Positions 55,452 to 64,000 of a stretch of 64,000 nucleotides of DNA are shown here, one piece after another. The notes below the pieces were generated by a model. That model worked only from the letters and a program-made list of their open reading frames with translations, did no database searches and was not told where the DNA came from. A program made the translations under genes and the position numbers. Numbering within the stretch: the first letter of the stretch is position 1; every line of letters starts with the position of its first letter. Origin of the DNA: Vicia villosa (lineage: Eukaryota > Streptophyta > Magnoliopsida > Fabales > Fabaceae); the NCBI RefSeq assembly GCF_029867415.1, contig NC_081183.1, positions 57,424,336-57,488,335 of the forward strand, given 5' to 3'.

Positions 55452-56419
55452 CGAAGTCTGCACATTTTATACCAGTGAGAATGGATTATCCGATGGAGAA
55501 GCTAGCTCAGTTGTATATTGAGAAGATAGTTAGTCTACATGGTATTCCTTCAAGTATCGTGTCAGACAGAGATCCGAGGTTTACGTCTAAGTTCTGGGAA
55601 GGTTTGCAGAAAGCTTTAGGTACTAAGCTGAGACTAAGTTCTGCTTATCATCCGCAGACTGATGGACAGACTGAGAGGACGATTCAGTCGTTAGAGGATT
55701 TGTTGCGTGCTTGTGTGTTAGAAAAAGGAGGTACTTGGGATAGTTATCTGCCTTTGATTGAGTTTACCTACAACAACAGTTATCATTCGAGTATCGATAT
55801 GACTCCCTTTGAGGCTTTGTATGGTAGGAGGTGTAGGACGCCGTTGTGTTGGTACGAATCTGGTGAGAGTGCTGTGATTGGTCCGGAAATTGTACAAGAG
55901 ACCACAGAGAAGATTAAGATGATTCAAGAGAAGATGAAAGCTTCTCAGAGTCGTCAGAAGAGTTATCATGACAAGAGGAGGAAAACACTTGAGTTTCAAG
56001 AGGGAGACCATGTGTTTATGAGAGTTACTCCTATGACAGGTATTGGTCGGGCATTGAAGTCAAAGAAGCAGACTCCATGTTTTATTGGACCATTCCAAAT
56101 TTCTGAAAGAGTGGGAGAAGTGGCATATCGTGTCGCTTTACCGCCGATGCTTGCAAACTTACATGATGTGTTTCATGTGTCTCAGTTGAGGAAATACATT
56201 TCAGATCCGTCCCATGTGATCCAAGTAGATGATGTACAGGTAAAAGACAACTTAACGGTTGAGGCATTGCCTGTGAGGATTGAGGATCGAAGGCTGAAGC
56301 AATTGCGTGGTAAGGAAATAGTTTTAGTCAGAGTAGCTTGGGGAGGACCGGCTGAAGGAAATGTTACCTGGGAGCTAGAGAGCCAGATGAAGGATTCTTA
56401 TCCAGAGCTCTTTACCTAA
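55397..56419 (+). pseudogene. Tekay integrase core and chromodomain (second frame)
   Basis: This continues the polyprotein after the frameshift; its own ATG (55397) is probably fortuitous. The integrase catalytic triad is present: Asp 16 ([12 protein letters not shown]), Asp 57 (SDRDPRF) and Glu 93 (DGQTERTIQ), the last two separated by 35 residues. After the GPFQISERVGEVAYR-type C-terminal domain comes a chromodomain-like end (PVRIEDRRLKQLRGKEIV, VTWELESQMKDSYPELF), which defines the chromovirus group and may guide insertion to heterochromatin. The stop is at 56419, with the polypurine tract 30 bases on. Confidence 0.9.
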
Positions 56420-56448
56420 GGTATGTTTTCGAGGACGAAAACTCTTTT

Positions 56449-56461
56449 AGTGGGGGAGAGT
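56449..56461 (+). other. Polypurine tract of the Tekay element
   Basis: AGTGGGGGAGAGT directly before the 3' LTR. Confidence 0.85.
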
Positions 56462-58385
56462 TGTAACACCCGTATAATTTTAATTTTAATTTAATTTGAA
56501 TATTAGATTAATAATAATTATTATTATGGATTTTGTAAAAATAATGGAAAAATGATGGTTGATGGCATTTGGGCCATGTGTGAGATTAGTAAGAAGAGGG
56601 GGTGTGGTGTAGTAAAGCCCTTACTAATTTAATATTATTTTTCATAAAATAATTAGAATTGGGAAAGAAAGAACAGAACGTGAAAAGAGAATAGTTGGAA
56701 CACGAAGAACGTAGAAGAGGAACAAAGAGGAAGAGACCAAAGAGCAAGAATTTGGCTAAGGTAAGGGGGGACTCTTCCAATTATCATCTCTTATTATGAT
56801 TATAGATGATTGGTGCATGATAGCTGTGTTGTTGATTCAATTTGATTTGTATGTCAGAGTTAGGTTTTTGAGTCCTAAGAATTGGTTTAGATTTTGGAGT
56901 TTTGATGTATGAATTGGTGTAGGATGATAGATTAATCCGTATGAATGAATTCTATGAATAATAGAGTGAAAATTGGACTGTTTTAGACTTAAAATCGTGG
57001 ACTGGTATGAGTAAGAACGAGTGGGTTTTGGACTGTTACGAAGTTGCAGGTTCTGGACATTTTTCTGGTGTTTCACGTATGAAACAATGCCATACGCGTA
57101 TGGGATGAGGTCATACGCGTATGAGGGACATTCCCCAAGGGCTATACGCGTATGATACGCAGCTGCCCTGTCCCAAAGTACCTTGTGCTGGTGATTTGCG
57201 TATGAGAGCGTATGAGGATGCTCATACACGTATGGAATTTTTAAAAGAGGAAATTGATTCTGGTGATACGCGTATGGCAAGGGTGATACGCGTATGAGGT
57301 TGTTTTTAGGCCATTTTTTACTCTGATGGAATGCGTATGGTACGCGTATGAGGGATGGTGATACGCGTATGGACTTGATGATACGCGTTTGGCTTCTGTA
57401 TGTGAAATTTCTGTTTTGTAATTATTCTGGAAAGTTCAATGATGTGTAACTTTCGATCTGTAGGCCTGTTTTGTATGCTGTTTGAGACTGTGTAAACCTT
57501 GTGATGTGATTCTGTGGTTTACTGATGATTGATTGTATTGAATGATGTTAATGTATATATGAACATGCTTAGTAATGATGATGATGATGATGAAATGAGT
57601 ATAGATGATGCTACTCATAGAGTGGAGATGATGAAAGTATGTTATATATATGTTTGCATGCATTCATAAGCATTGAAGGGGACTGAATCCTAGATGATGA
57701 GAGGATTCAGTGAATGGCAGAATTCCCATTGTGTGGAATTTGTGTTGGCAGGGCCGTATCTGGATGATGATAGATCGGTCGGTGGGTGATTCCCATTGAT
57801 GATGATTGGTACCACATGCATAGAGTCAGTTGCATTCAATTGCATGGATTTGATAACATGACTATATGTATACTCTTATATTGTTGTGATGATATGTGTA
57901 TGTATATTGATGGACGATCTGGATATAGATGAGTTGGGTGAATAATATAACTGTTAATGTACTGTTATTTATAATGCAATAATATTTGTTAATTGCGAAT
58001 GAGACTCACCCTTACACTATATTTTTCAGATTGAGGATAGCGGCTTCGACTCGGTGAGGATTAGCTCATGAGTCAATGTGTCGGTTAGCGTCGGGTCATG
58101 CTCTGATAGGTGTAACACTGGGGAACGCTGTTTTTAGTTTATGATACTCTATTTTATTTATCTTATTGAGGATTAAAGCATGGATGAATGTAATGCTAGT
58201 TTGATAACATATTCCGCTGTGTAAACATGAGATAGTTGATTTATGAGTTATGTTAGTATGTTTCTTCAGTGAATGCATGACTTGTGACCGATGTGGTTTA
58301 TTTTTATTTATTAATTGTGACGCCCTTGTGCATGTTACTCTGATTTAATTTGATTAATCGTCGCGGGGTTTAGAAGGGTGTTACA
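56462..58385 (+). repeat. 3' LTR of the Tekay element (1924 bp)
   Basis: Same ends as the 5' LTR. Differences include loss of a 10-bp palindrome unit near 57370, shorter ATG/GAT microsatellite near 57580, and point changes mainly at CG sites. Confidence 0.95.
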
Positions 58386-58390
58386 CTGAT

Positions 58391-60697
58391 CTCCAGGCCA
58401 TGAAGGAAGTGCTCCAAGAAATAACCTTGTCGTGCAAATGTGATACATATGCTTAAACATTTACATTGACGGATATGCCATTGATCTCCAGGATATGGAG
58501 GGTTATTCATAGTGTTCTATCCTTTTGGTTTAAATTCCTCCCATGTTTGACATGCCCCTGATTGTTATCGCTTCGAGATGTGACCCAAGTCGATTGAACC
58601 TTAGGATGAATGCCCCTAGTTAAAAGGATCTTTGATTGCATGCCCCTATAATCCTTGAAATTTTGCCCCTGTTTAGGAGAACCCTCTGGACGTGGTTTCC
58701 CCATTCAAGAGTCTTCATTAGAAGTGATTTCCCTTGATTAACCAATTTCAAGATCTCCTTGATTCTAAGTGTATATTCGTAGATGACGTTGTACCCTTTG
58801 AGAAGTAACTCCAATGCGATGCGTATGCAAGTTTTGAAATCGAAGTCCGTTATGAATTAGGACTAGATGATTAGAAATGAATGTTTGAAGAAACGTAGTG
58901 GTTAGGAATAGTTTTAACAAACCTAGGAGTCGGTATAACAAAATCCTGCTTAACATGCTTTCGTAGTTAACCTTGCCTCAATTAGGACTTTTGAATGTTG
59001 TAACATGGTCTGGTTCATGGTTTAAGAAACAATGGATGTAAGGCTCAAAATATATTTAACCCACCCCTTTCTCCTTGATGTTCTCCCAATCCTAAAAATT
59101 CGCCTAATCCAATGAATGTTGTTTGTATGTGAGAGAATCGTTTCAGTTTTGATGTTGAGCAGAAGCCTTAGTAGAGATCCAAGCACCGACGAAAAATGTT
59201 GTAGAGATCCAAGCATTGATGGGAAGCTTCGATGATTTAGCAGTCACAAGATTATCCTTTGTATTCCGCCTTTGTTTTTTTCTATCCCTTATTTTTGCAT
59301 GAGCCAATTCCTTTGAATTTGATCCATCGGGATGCCCAAATTTTTGCCTAAGTCATTTTGTTTTCTTTCAAGGAATTTTCTATTTTGACTTAGCGGGCGC
59401 TTTCCTCCTTTTTTTTTGAATACTCCTTTTGAAATATTGATCCTTGGATATTGAATGTTGTGACTGCCATGTTGACCTTGACTTGTAAGCTTCAAATTTG
59501 ATATGTCCTCGATGATGTATTGAGGAAGAAGTTGTGAGTATTGTTTTTATTGCTTCCTCATTTTTTTTTATGAATGCGAGGAAGAAGATGTGCTTAAACC
59601 TTTGCTTAATCCTTATGCTTGAACCTTTGCTTCAACCTTTGCTTGACCCTTATGCTTGAACCTTTGCTTCAACCTTTGCTTGACCCTTTGCTTGAACCCT
59701 TGCTTGGATTGGCTGATTCTCTTGACAACCAAAATACACCATTGAATTAATCGAAATCTACCCTGCCCCTGGTTGAAATCAAGGTTTATTTGAAAAGTAG
59801 AATCAAACTCTAACTCCTGGCTCGAGGGGGTGACGAGAGATTAACATTCTTATATCTCCACTGTTTAGGAATTGAAACAATGCATGTACATCGTCGGCTC
59901 GGTCTTACCTTGAAAGCATACGTTTTAGCGAGATTGAGTTATTTGTATTCGTCATTCTCCTTTATGTTTGTTAATAATCCTAAATTTGAAATTAAATATA
60001 GAATAGAAGTGTGCGAGTGGAAAGTCTTAGTAGTGAGCGAATGAATTGACTCCAAAACCTGCATGGTTATCCCATTAGAATTGTTAATTTGAAGGTACAA
60101 CTTTTATCCTGAGTAACACTTAGCGATCGTAGGAGTTAAAATTCCGAGCATGACAAAACCTATTGATCCTAGGGACAATCTCCTTTGTAAATCCATTGAC
60201 CTTGTTTTACTCCTTAGTTCCTAGACTTGTAGAAGTAAAGGGTAACCTCTAACTCTCCTTGAGCATGTCAAATCTGTCGGGAATAAATTGTTAGCGGCGG
60301 GTTTTCGTCGTTTCAGAACTTCGTGAGTTTCCTCTGACTGAACCTCTTTTGCTTTTTCTAAGGGTAGTATCACACCGTTCGCAACCTTCAGAGTCTGTAA
60401 ATTGATAAAGAAAACCTATGACCCTTTTGCCCCTTGGCGGGGAGTTAACATACGTCGCTTTCCCTCCATCTTAAATATGCATCTTCGTTCAGGGTATTGC
60501 CCCAGTTGGACTGACCCTTGCCCCTCAAGTTATCGCAGAGCGTATTTGTAAGCCTTGATATGTTCTAAGATGAACCCCTTTATGACTAGATACCTCTTGA
60601 GTGTATCTATGGGGGAACTTCTTTGTTGAACTAATCCTTGCTCGATGATAACCTTTGTTGTATTTACAATCCTGTTACGAAGAGGCCTGAACATGTG
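58391..60697 (-). mobile_element. LARD copy B, middle internal part
   Basis: This resumes after the Tekay insertion and matches about 5800-3390 of the first LARD in reverse complement. A CCTTTGCTTGAACC-type short tandem repeat lies at 59590-59705. It is cut at 60702 by the second chromovirus. The segment 59879-60702 is near-identical to 43060-43880. Confidence 0.8.
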
Positions 60698-61059
60698 GCT
60701 GGTGTAACGACCGTTTATCTTTAATTATTTATTTATGTGAGTTATGTGAATTAATTGTGAAATATGTGTTAATTATATGCTTAATTGATTTTATGTTGTT
60801 TTATTTGGGAATTATTAGTAAATAATATAAGATAGTAAGTGTTGTTGGTTATTGGGCCTAAGTTGGTATTAGTAAGTGAGGGGTGTTAGTTAGAGCCCAT
60901 TAGTAATTTAAGATAGTAAGGGTTTTACTAAAAAAAAGGGTTTTAGAGGAAATAGAAATTAGAAGTTCATTTGGGGTTTTTGGTGAAAGAAGAGAAGAGA
61001 GGAGAGAAGAGGAGAATCTCAAGGTTGAAGATAGAGTTGGTTTCAATTCAAAACCTAAG

Positions 61060-62390
61060 GTAAGGGTGGGATTCTTTCATGCTAAAGGGATGTATGATGA
61101 TGTTTTGGGTGGGGTTTTGATTGTATGTTGCTATCCATGATTGTGTGAGAAATTGAATAGAAATTGTTAGGGTTCATGCTATGTTTCTATGAAATTGTGA
61201 ATTTAAGTATGATTGATGATGTTTGTATGAAAACCCATGAGTAGAAATAAGTTTAGGAACCTTACATGTGTAGTGAATTGCCTTCATTGATATATAAATG
61301 ATGTGTGGGTTAATGGGTGTTGTATGAGGGTATTAGGGAAGAAAAATGGTGATTTCCTGAGTTTTACGCAGCATAGGTCGACCTACACAGAGGTATGAGT
61401 CGACCTGAGCAGCCTAAAATAGCAGAAAATCCACTTTTCTTCAGCATGCGTCGACCTATAGATTATATGAGTCGACCTAAAGCATCACTTGCGTCGACTC
61501 ATGGGTCGGCGAGCGCATACCCGAGGGCGACAACAACATATTTGTGTCGACCTGAAGATCCTTTTGCGTCGACCTGCTGATTTCTATTTTTGGCAGATTT
61601 TTGTAAAGGCCATATCTTTTGATCCGTAACTCGTTTTTGAGTGCCGTTCGAACCTATGCGTAGCTATAAATGAGATCTTTCTAATGAATATGATTTAAGA
61701 ATCCTTATAAACCTTTTTGAAGTTTTCTTTAAATATATTTGTTTGATGTTATGATTTGTGTGGTGAAGTGGTGTGATGTTGTATGATGATGCAACGTAGC
61801 GACGTGATTGTGAAGTGGCGAATTACTATAAAAGTAATGATGTTTAGTCGGTATTTGTGATGTATTGTGAATGTTGTGTTTGTATGGATGTTGCATTTAT
61901 TGAGTCACATCCATTGCATAAAGAGACGGTGGCCTTAATGGTAAAAAGCGACGGTGGCCTTAATGGCAAATAGCGAGGGTGGGCCCAATGGCAAATCTTG
62001 AGACGTGGGAGTTTCACTCCAAATGGTACCACATGTATTTGCATAAGTCGAGTGACATGTGAATTGCATTGAGTCTTATTTGATTATGGCACTGTGACTT
62101 AATGAAGATATGTTTGTTGAGACGTGGTAACTTGATGATGAGATGTTTGTTGTGATTGTGCTGGAATCTTACTTATAAATTGTATATATTGTCATGGTTG
62201 AATTGATGACATTGTTACCGTTTCTTAAGATGATTATGTGATGTGAAATCGTTGTTTTGAGTATTGTGATGAGAAGTGGTGACTAATGTATGATCTTTTC
62301 TCTTGCTTTGAATATTATCATACGTTTCTCTATAATGAATGATATCTCACCCCTTATGTTTGAATGTTACCCTCTGTTGGTAACGTGCAG
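61060..62390 (+). other. Predicted intron in the LTR of the second chromovirus
   Basis: Donor CCTAAG|GTAAGGG and acceptor ACGTGCAG|GTAACG. Length 1331, close to the 1344 and 1283 of the other two LTRs. Confidence 0.45.
61377..61573. repeat. Array of GTCGAC palindromes at 20-22 bp spacing
   Basis: GTCGAC or close variants start at 61377, 61399, 61450, 61471, 61493, 61505, 61526, 61546 and 61568. The intact core is AGGTCGACCT. Confidence 0.8.
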
Positions 62391-62824
62391 GTAACGACGT
62401 GGAGTAGCCGCGTACCTTATAGCTCGAGTCGGTGTGTCAATGCTCTGATACGTAGCACTCAGGGGGAATGTTTGCGATACTTGCTTGTGTCTTGTCTTAT
62501 GTTGATTATCTTTTCTTGAATTTTAATGTTATGTCTTGTGGAGACGTTTTGGACACATTGTGCCATGTTGGCAAGAATATATGTTGATTTAGATATGTGT
62601 TGTTATCTGGATTCCGCTGCAACATTATGGAGTTGTTTGGATTTAAATGTTTGATGAATTATGAGTTTCCTCTGATATAAGTGTTATGTATCCATATACT
62701 ATGAGCATGAATTGTGGTTGTGTTTAAGTCGAATATGTGACGCCTCAAATTAATTGCTTGTTTCGATGTTTTATACTCTAATTTCTCTTATTATTTGAGG
62801 GGTAGATTTGGGGTGTTACAATAG

Positions 62825-62836
62825 TGGTATCAGAGC
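62825..62836 (+). other. Primer binding site, initiator tRNA-Met
   Basis: TGGTATCAGAGC, four bases after the LTR. Confidence 0.9.
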
Positions 62837-62932
62837 AAGTCTGTCCGGCCAAGTGTCGTGTCGTAGTATGGTCTAACAATCTTGTATTGTTGTTTTGTGT
62901 TGACTGTTTCTTTGTTATGATGAAGAGTTGAG

Positions 62933-64000
62933 ATGGCGGGAAGAAATGATGCTGCGATAACTGCTGTTTTAGAAGCAATGGCTCAAGCTTTGGAGAACCA
63001 ACCGAATGGTGGAGAGAGTGCTGCTTCTCGGAGTTTGGCTACCTTCCAAAAAGAGGACACTCCTGTGTTTAAGGGAACTTATGACCCTGATGGCGCATTG
63101 ACATGGCTTAAGAAGATTGAGTGGATTTTCCGTGTCATGGATTGCACTCCTGAACAGAAGGTTCGGTATGGGACTCATATGCTAGCAGTTGAGGCGGATG
63201 ACTGGTGGCTAGAGACTCGTAGGAGATTGGAAGCGAGTGGTGAGGAGATCTCTTGGATTGTGTTTCGCATGGAGTTCTTAAGGAAGTACTTTCCTGAAGA
63301 TGTCCGTGGCAAGAAGGAAATTGAATTCCTTGAGCTAAGTCAAGGGAACAAGTCTGTTGTGGAGTATGCTGCTAAGTTTGGTGAATTGGCTAAGTTTTAC
63401 CAATACTATGACGGGCCGAATGGTGAGTTTTCCAAGTGCATTAAGTTTGATAATGGGTTGCGTCCGGAGATTAAGAAAGCAATTAGTTACCAGAAGATTC
63501 GCATCTTTGCTGATTTGGTTGATTGTTGTCGGATTTATGAAGAGGACAACAATGCTCATTATCGTGTGATAAGTGAGAAGAGGGGAAAAGGTTATCAAGG
63601 TCGTGGTAAGCCTTATGACGCTCCGAGTGGAAAGGGTAAGTAGAAAGTCACTGATGGCAAGAGAACTAGTGGGGGAGATGCACCTGCTAGTGTTACATGC
63701 TTCAAGTGTGGCAAGGTTGGCCATAAGAGCACTGTGTGTACTGCTGATGCCATGAGGTGTTACCGTTGTGGAGAGATTGGACATACGTCACCTGCTTGCA
63801 AGCATAAGCAGATGGTGTATTTCAACTGTGGTGAAGAAGGACATATTGGAAGCAAGTGTCAGAAGCCAAAGAAGGAGCAATCTAGTGGAAAGGTGTTTGC
63901 CTTGTCGGGAACTCAGACCACTAGTGAGGATTCACTCATCAGAGGCACTTGTTTCATTAATAGCATACCTTTAATTACTATTATTGATACCGGTGCTTCT
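62933..64000 (+). pseudogene. Gag and start of protease of the second chromovirus, one in-frame stop
   Basis: The ATG at 62933 (MAGRNDAAITAV) starts a gag similar to that at 52059 ([52 protein letters not shown]). A TAG at 63641-63643 ends the frame after 236 codons, but the same frame continues open to the window end. It has knuckles CFKCGKVGHKSTVC and CYRCGEIGHTSPAC, a third knuckle whose first Cys is Tyr (63818-63820), and the protease start IIDTGAS. Unless the stop is read through, Gag lacks its zinc knuckles and no Pol is made. Confidence 0.88.

Larger units (their letters stand above)
49986..58385 (+). mobile_element. Tekay-type chromovirus (Ty3/gypsy), nearly intact, target duplication CTGAT
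   Basis: The LTRs are 49986-51927 and 56462-58385, the primer site is 51932-51943, gag-pol is 52059-56419 and the polypurine tract is 56449-56461. CTGAT is duplicated at 49981-49985 and 58386-58390. The LTRs differ at roughly 25 places plus small indels by eye (about 1-2%), mostly CG/TG-type changes. The only visible coding lesion is one frameshift near 55394. Confidence 0.95.
60703..62820 (+). repeat. 5' LTR of the second chromovirus (2118 bp)
   Basis: TGTAACGACCG to GGGGTGTTACA. It has a GA-rich leader (60980-61059), the donor AAG|GTAAGG, GTCGAC palindromes (61377-61573), the GGTACCACATG block (62022) and an acceptor at 62390. It also holds three copies of GACGGTGGCCTTAATGG near 61925-61980. 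Confidence 0.88.
60703..64000 (+). mobile_element. Second Tekay-type chromovirus, 5' part (runs off the window)
   Basis: The 5' LTR is 60703-62820, followed by a primer site and a gag with an internal stop. The left copy of the presumed duplication is GCTGG (60698-60702): the uninterrupted copy at 43885 continues past this point with CATGG. The right end is beyond the window. Confidence 0.88.

Overview
The window is repeat-rich plant nuclear DNA, and I found no host gene in it. The element mix suggests a large-genome legume, most likely tribe Fabeae (pea, vetch, faba bean); that is inference from family knowledge, not a database match. It comprises Ogre-like LTRs with a tRNA-Arg-type primer site, an Athila/Cyclops-like remnant, Sirevirus/SIRE copia elements, Tekay-type chromoviruses and a Tat-type gypsy element with antisense ORFs.

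Layout. 1-10289: a very young non-coding Ogre-like LTR element (LARD-type; 5' LTR cut by the window start), inserted in an Athila-like pol remnant (10290-12209). 12210-13469: a copia LTR with a gag stub. 13457-15620 plus 26449-26476: a reverse-strand SIRE-like pol remnant, split by a Sirevirus (15621-26448, minus, TSD ACCCA). That Sirevirus has its third ORF split by a Tekay-type solo LTR (17484-19556, TSD ATCAC). 26478-35751: a minus-strand Tat-type gypsy element with two plus-strand (antisense) ORFs. Its RT is split by an Ogre-type solo LTR (31270-34468, TSD ATACC), and its protease side is cut by the 3' end of an Ogre element (LTR 35752-40443, integrase end 42323-42959). 42960-43059: 100 Ns. 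43060-60702: two minus-strand LARD copies sharing one LTR (45479-48338). A nearly intact Tekay chromovirus sits in one of them (49986-58385, TSD CTGAT), and a second chromovirus begins at 60703 and runs off the window.

Most coding capacity is broken: one frameshift in the first Tekay pol, a gag stop in the second, a deleted protease in the Sirevirus, and a deleted integrase half in the Tat element.

The most interesting signals are non-coding. (1) Four LTR families each carry their own short palindrome, repeated at 20-22 bp spacing (two helical turns). In the Sirevirus the same paired palindromes recur in front of the third ORF, next to a TATA box. (2) Three Tekay-type LTRs share a GA-rich leader, a consensus splice donor and an acceptor about 1.3 kb later, with the palindromes at a fixed offset after the donor. 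(3) The Ogre LTR holds an extra 1.2-kb module with its own TATA box, a 55-residue two-membrane-segment ORF and an AATAAA. (4) Several tandem arrays and LTR ends carry hairpins whose stems change in a compensatory way.
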